This document shows positions 60,034 through 64,000 of a DNA stretch of 64,000 nucleotides, one piece after another. Positions within the stretch are counted from its first letter, which is position 1, and every line of letters starts with the position of its first letter. The position numbers and the translations under genes were made by a program. The notes under the pieces were generated by a model. That model saw only the letters and a list, made by a program, of their open reading frames with translations. It made no database searches and had not been told where the DNA came from. Origin of the DNA: Stenotrophomonas maltophilia (GTDB lineage: Bacteria > Pseudomonadota > Gammaproteobacteria > Xanthomonadales > Xanthomonadaceae); the NCBI RefSeq assembly GCF_039555535.1, contig NZ_CP154630.1:2493001-2557000 (forward strand), read 5' to 3'.

Positions 60034-60594
60034 TTAGACCGGCGGCTCGGTGCCCGACCCCACCTCGGCTTCTGGGTCGAACGAGAACACCCGGATTTCC
60101 TGCTGCGGGCCCGCCTTGGTCAGGCGTTCGATCACCACGGTGAGGATCAATGACAGCTTCCAGCGGCCGTCGTCCTGCACGACGGTCAGCGGGGTCAGCG
60201 AGTGCTGCACCGACGCACTGAAGCCGGGTTCACGGTCATGCTCGATCCGGGCCGGCTGCCACTGCTCGATCGGCGTGGTGGCTCGCACGCTTGAGAACGG
60301 CGATGGCGCCGAGAACCGTTCGCCCGAGGTGTGCGGAACCGTGTAAAGCATCGCATCGAGGATATTGGTTGACAGCAGCGTACCGCTGCGGCCAAAGCCG
60401 GTGACCTCCACGCTGACCGTATCGCCTTCACGGAAATGCACGGCACCGGCATAGCGGCCGACCGGCGAATAGAGATCTCGGTGCGTCTTTGCGACGGCAG
60501 CCTGCCACAACAGGTCCGAGCTGACCTGGTCGATATCGAAGCTGACCCGGATGATCGCGGCATCGGCCGCGGGCGGGGTGATGTTCACACTCAT
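60034..60594 (-). CDS. Hypothetical protein coupled to the Ser/Thr kinase
   Basis: A 186-residue, probably beta-rich protein (IIRVSFDIDQVSSDLLWQAAV; TVSVEVTGFGRSGTLLSTNILDAMLYTV; WKLSLILTVVIERLT) without signal peptide. No family recognised. Its ATG overlaps the kinase stop (ATGA), so it is made together with the kinase and could be its substrate or partner. It converges on the tail-collar gene, ending 17 bases away. Confidence 0.7.
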   Translation of the reverse strand: MSVNITPPAADAAIIRVSFDIDQVSSDLLWQAAVAKTHRDLYSPVGRYAGAVHFREGDTVSVEVTGFGRSGTLLSTNILDAMLYTVPHTSGERFSAPSPFSSVRATTPIEQWQPARIEHDREPGFSASVQHSLTPLTVVQDDGRWKLSLILTVVIERLTKAGPQQEIRVFSFDPEAEVGSGTEPPV

Positions 60595-62735
60595 TCTGTC
60601 TTCCCTGTAAGCATGCGGTGGTAGCGCCGATCCCGGCGTAGAGCCAGAAGATCCGGCTCCCCGGCGATCATATGCGGGGGGTAGCCGCGCGCGATAGCGT
60701 CCTGCAGGTGAGCCAACGCAGCTTCGCGACGGCCGCCAAGTTCGGCCACCAGCGCTGCGCGAAACTGCAGGTCTGCATTGTTATTGCCACCGGCGAGTGC
60801 GGCGTCGATGCGCTGCCGTGCCAGCGAAGCCTGTCCCAGCCGGGCGGCGTACAGCGCGCTGCGACTCTGCAGCGTTGCGCTGTCAGGGCTGCGCTGCAGC
60901 AGCGTGTCCACCATCTGCAGGGCGCGCTGGTGGGCCGCGCGCGCCTGCGCTTCCTGGCCAGGCAACCAGCGCAGGGTATCGCCCAGATTGGCCCATTTCA
61001 GGTAGTCGTTGGGGCTGCCCTTCGCATCGGACAATGCACGCTCGAACGCCGTGGCGGCCTCAGCGTAGTCACCCCGCATGTACAACAGGGTGCCGAGGTT
61101 GCCATACAGGCGGCCATTGCTGCCCTGCCGAAGGCCCTGCTGCAGCACATGAAGCGCCTCATCGAGACGGTTCGCGCGCAGCAGCACGCCGCTCAAGCTG
61201 ACGTAGGCCTGCACGCCATTGGGCTTGAGCAGGATGCTGCGGTGGAACGCCTGCTCGGCACCGGCGAGGTCGCCCTGCTGGTAGAGCAGCGTCCCCTGGG
61301 TGTCGACAAAGCCGCGGTCGGCAGGGAGCCGCCGCATGGCGTCGGCCAGCACCTGCTGGGCCTGGCTTGCGCGGCCCGACTGCGCGTACAGGCGCGCCAG
61401 GCCCAGCAACGCATGGCGATCGCCCGGGTCCAGCATCCGCGCCCGCAGATAGTGGGCTTCTGCGTCGGCCTTGTTGTTCAGATACTCCTCCACCCAGCCT
61501 CGCGCCGCCTGCACGATGGCCCGCTGCGGTTCCTCACGCTCGGCCTGCTGGGCTGCCGCGCGTGCGCGACTCAACCAGACCTCATCGCGCTCATCACCGG
61601 CGTAGCTCAGGCAATACCCGATGGCCAACAGCGCTGCGGCACCGGCATCGTGCGGGTCGCTGGCCAGTCGCTGCTCCAGCAGCGCCACCGCTTCGGCTAC
61701 AGTGCCGGCCTGGTCGAAGTCAGCCAACAGGCGTTCCGCGCGGACCAACGGGTCGATCGCAGCACCGGCCTCCGCCACAGCCTCTGCCCCCGCCAGGCGC
61801 ACGTCGCGCGCCTGGATGAACACAGCGAGCAGTCCGAACAACACGATCAAGCCCAGCACCCCACGCTGCTCCGCACGCTTTCGGCTTCGCTCGTGCCGCT
61901 GCTCCTGCGCCTTCAGCAGCGCCCTGTGCACATCGGACATGGAGCGTGGACGGTCCTGCGCGTGACGGCGCGTCATCCGCTCGACCAGATCGGTCAGCGC
62001 GGCGTCGGTACCGCGCGGCAGCCGTCGCCCTGCCGCTCCACCATGCAGGCGTCGATGTAATCCGCCCCACGCCGCGCTGGCCTCGAAATCACGGCTGCCC
62101 TTCAGCGCCTCGTGCAGCACCAGCCCAAGCGCATAGATGTCACCGGATGCGCCCGCGCGCGCGCCCAGCAGGCGTTCGGGGGCCAGGTAAGCCAGCGTCC
62201 CTGCCGCGCTCTGGGCAGTCACCGTGCTGACGGTCTGCTCGGGGTCGATGGCCGCAGCAGCACCGAAATCCAGGATGCGCACGTCCCCGCATTCGGTGAG
62301 CATCACGTTGGAGGGCTTCAGGTCACCATGCGCCCAGCCATGGCGATGGGCCACAGCCAAGGCTTCGGCCACCGCCGCACCCAGACGCAGCACACGCTCG
62401 GCGGGCAACGCGCCGGTCCGGTCCAACGCCTGCGCCAGAGTGATGCCGCGGATGCGCTCCATCACCATCGCCAGCTGACCGGCGTGCTCCTCCAATGCAT
62501 AGACCGTTACAAAAGCACGGTGCGCCTGCGCGGCCAGCCGCTGGGCCTCGTAGCGCAGACCTCGTTGGCCGGATTCATCGCCTATCGAGAACTTGATCGC
62601 GACTTCGCGCGCCAGCCGCTCATCCCAGGCCAGGCAAACCCGACCGAAGCCCCCCTCGCCCAGCGTGCCTCCGATCCGATAGTGACTGAACTGCTGTCCC
62701 GCCCCCGTAGAGGGTTGCTCCACAACGTTGTCCAT
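60591..62735 (-). CDS. Ser/Thr protein kinase with TPR repeats
   Basis: A 714-residue membrane kinase. The kinase domain (about 18-285) has G-loop GEGGFGRV, Lys48 (VAIKF), catalytic Asp138 (HGDLKPSNV) and DFG Asp156, all intact. A basic stretch and one transmembrane helix (VLGLIVLFGLLAVFI, near 300) follow, then about ten TPR-like helical repeats (for example AYVSLSGVLLRANRLDEALHVLQQGL) to the C-terminus. ATG 62735 has AGGAG upstream. The kinase probably phosphorylates neighbours, such as the FHA-type sigma-54 activator, in response to a signal read by its TPR part. Confidence 0.92.
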   Translation of the reverse strand: MDNVVEQPSTGAGQQFSHYRIGGTLGEGGFGRVCLAWDERLAREVAIKFSIGDESGQRGLRYEAQRLAAQAHRAFVTVYALEEHAGQLAMVMERIRGITLAQALDRTGALPAERVLRLGAAVAEALAVAHRHGWAHGDLKPSNVMLTECGDVRILDFGAAAAIDPEQTVSTVTAQSAAGTLAYLAPERLLGARAGASGDIYALGLVLHEALKGSRDFEASAAWGGLHRRLHGGAAGRRLPRGTDAALTDLVERMTRRHAQDRPRSMSDVHRALLKAQEQRHERSRKRAEQRGVLGLIVLFGLLAVFIQARDVRLAGAEAVAEAGAAIDPLVRAERLLADFDQAGTVAEAVALLEQRLASDPHDAGAAALLAIGYCLSYAGDERDEVWLSRARAAAQQAEREEPQRAIVQAARGWVEEYLNNKADAEAHYLRARMLDPGDRHALLGLARLYAQSGRASQAQQVLADAMRRLPADRGFVDTQGTLLYQQGDLAGAEQAFHRSILLKPNGVQAYVSLSGVLLRANRLDEALHVLQQGLRQGSNGRLYGNLGTLLYMRGDYAEAATAFERALSDAKGSPNDYLKWANLGDTLRWLPGQEAQARAAHQRALQMVDTLLQRSPDSATLQSRSALYAARLGQASLARQRIDAALAGGNNNADLQFRAALVAELGGRREAALAHLQDAIARGYPPHMIAGEPDLLALRRDRRYHRMLTGKTE

Positions 62736-63317
62736 TCCCACTCCTGATTGATTGAGAGGGAGCAAGGATCAGTCACTTTTCGCGACTTCACGGGGTTGAA
62801 CGCGCGTGTGCGATTGCAGTCCTCCACGTGCCGGGTGCGTCACCCTACCGCAGCAGACACTGCCAGAAAATTGACAGGCGCCGCTGCACAGGCTGGCTGC
62901 AGAAGCCACCAGCATTGCCACCGCCGCTGCACGCCATGGCTGCACCGATCAGGCGCACGCCACCCATGATCTTGTGCGATCGTGGCAGCGATGCCGCGCT
63001 GCGACTGGCGACCTCCTGGTACGTGGAAGCAGCGTGGGGGTGTCTGGGCCTGGAACCAATGCGTGCGAAACGTGCTGCCCTCAAAAGCGCCCGCGAATGG
63101 CCGTCTTGAAAAGGCAGCACATCCTGCGTCGCGCATGCCCCACATCACGTCGAAATCGCCTGCACGGGCGGGCCGGATCTCCATGCGTCTACTGCAGATC
63201 TGTGGTCGTGACCAGGCCGGGTACTAGCAGATTCCAGCAAGCGCCCCGCACCCGCTTCACGCGCCACCGCCATCGGTTCGGCAATAGTTGAGTGAATTCC
63301 GGCCCTTAGAGCAGTAC
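62736..63317. other. Divergent intergenic region
   Basis: About 580 bases between the kinase and the AsmA-like gene. A minus-strand frame at 63184 starts with MEIRPARAGDFDVMWGM, which resembles the opening of a GNAT acetyltransferase, but the similarity stops after about 20 codons, so at most it is a relic. Promoters for both flanking genes should lie here. Confidence 0.4.
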
Positions 63318-64000
63318 ATGCCCCCTACTTCCGCGCGCATCCCGCACCGGCTCCGCCGATGGCGCGTCGCTGGCTACGTCCTGCTGGGCATCTACCTGCT
63401 GTATCTGCTGGCCGGCAACATCTTCCTCAACACGCCACTGTTCGACCAGGTCACCAACCGCAAGCCGCACAAGTTCGTGATGACCACGGGCCCAGCCCTC
63501 ACCTTGCTGCCCGGCCACGTGATCGCCTGGAACGTGCACATGCGCGGCCACGTCAACCACACCGTCTACGTGCTGCATGCCGACCGGGCAAGCGCCAGGC
63601 TGGCAGTCCTGCCGCTGTTCCAGCGCGAAGTGCGGGTTCCGCGCCTGCAGGCCACGGGCGTCTCGGCCGAGATCAGCCGTGTTGAAGAGGCCATCCCGCC
63701 GCCCCCGCGCAGCGACCAGGGCTGGACGCTGCGGTTCGATGCCATCCACAGCGACAGCATCCGCAGCGCCCGTTTCGGCAAGCTGCTGATCATCGGCAAG
63801 GGCCAGGGCACGGTCGGCTTCGTCAAGCAGCTGCGCGGCGGTCCTTCGGAACTGCTGGATTCAACAGTCACATTCAAGGGTGCAGACACCAGTTTCGACG
63901 GCGTGCAGCTGCTGGGCGACATGAACCTGGCTGCGCGCTTCAGCTACCCACGCCACTACCGTGACCAGGCGCCTGGGCTGGCCAAACTGAAGATCCTGCA
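63318..64000 (+). CDS. AsmA-like membrane protein (partial)
   Basis: The first 227 codons of a gene that runs past the right edge. A basic N-terminus is followed by one transmembrane helix (VAGYVLLGIYLLYLLAGNIFL) and a beta-rich periplasmic part with the pattern FVMTTGPALTLLPGHVIAWNVHMRG and ADRASARLAVLPLFQREVRVPRLQATGV, typical of AsmA/DUF748-type envelope proteins involved in lipid transport or outer-membrane assembly. Composition matches the core chromosome. Confidence 0.7.
   Translation, partial: MPPTSARIPHRLRRWRVAGYVLLGIYLLYLLAGNIFLNTPLFDQVTNRKPHKFVMTTGPALTLLPGHVIAWNVHMRGHVNHTVYVLHADRASARLAVLPLFQREVRVPRLQATGVSAEISRVEEAIPPPPRSDQGWTLRFDAIHSDSIRSARFGKLLIIGKGQGTVGFVKQLRGGPSELLDSTVTFKGADTSFDGVQLLGDMNLAARFSYPRHYRDQAPGLAKLKIL

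Noticed and set aside
60672..62060. Plus-strand open frame of 462 codons
   Set aside because: Antisense to the TPR part of the kinase; composition is that of a shadow frame.
62840..63184. Possible GNAT acetyltransferase gene on the minus strand
   Set aside because: Only the first 20 residues look like a GNAT opening; the rest lacks the acetyl-CoA motif, so no gene is claimed.

Overview
The window looks like a chromosome segment of a Xanthomonadaceae bacterium, most likely Stenotrophomonas. The reasons are the MoaC-MoaB fusion, the very GC-rich mod/moa block and right-hand third, the Clp/CRP-like site before secreted peptidase genes, and the overall gene style. The genus is an inference; no rRNA or other marker gene is present, and I found no tRNA or CRISPR array. 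Base composition is strongly mosaic, so much of the left two thirds appears to be accessory DNA.

Left part (1-32.7 kb): a stress island built largely from extra copies of housekeeping functions. Minus-strand genes encode a formaldehyde sensor FrmR with its operator, a DUF3422 membrane protein, S-formylglutathione hydrolase, a type II NADH dehydrogenase, RarA, a UvrA paralogue lacking the UvrB-binding domain, a full UvrB, a bestrophin-like channel and a sigma-54 two-component system. A LysR regulator stands divergent from an NTF2-like/GNAT/nitrilase operon. Next come a GC-rich molybdate-uptake and molybdenum-cofactor block (modABC, mobA, moaE, moaD, moeA, moaCB, moaA), a YdeP-type molybdenum formate-dehydrogenase-like enzyme, its sulfurtransferase FdhD, and a cyanide-insensitive bd oxidase (cioAB). 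Read together, formaldehyde would go via S-formylglutathione to formate and CO2, electrons would pass through a non-pumping NDH-2/CIO chain, and DNA lesions would be handled by the Uvr/RarA proteins. No frmA (glutathione-dependent formaldehyde dehydrogenase) is in the window.

Middle part (32.9-45.4 kb): poorly characterised genes (membrane protein, orphan proteins, a tyrosine-phosphatase/HAD-phosphatase pair, a lipoprotein divergent from a small XRE regulator) followed by a Tn7/Tn5053-like transposition module: a TnsA-like protein that seems to have lost its catalytic residues, a DDE transposase TniA/TnsB, ATPase TniB/TnsC and TniQ. After it lies a decayed stretch with a tyrosine-recombinase remnant.

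Defence (45.5-48.8 kb): a complete type III CBASS operon (CdnC-type cyclase, HORMA, TRIP13-like ATPase, NucC) with all checked catalytic residues intact, followed by gene debris.

Right part (50.5-64 kb): chromosome-like, GC-rich DNA. A probable Clp-controlled pair encodes a small secreted protein and a streptogrisin-like serine peptidase. A metallo-beta-lactamase-fold lipoprotein follows. Then comes a probable sigma-54 activator divergent from a four-gene operon (two unknown proteins, a 936-residue orphan protein and a phage tail-collar protein), with palindromic activator sites and a -24/-12-like promoter between them. A Ser/Thr kinase-TPR protein coupled to an unknown protein converges on this operon. 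An AsmA-like gene runs off the right edge.
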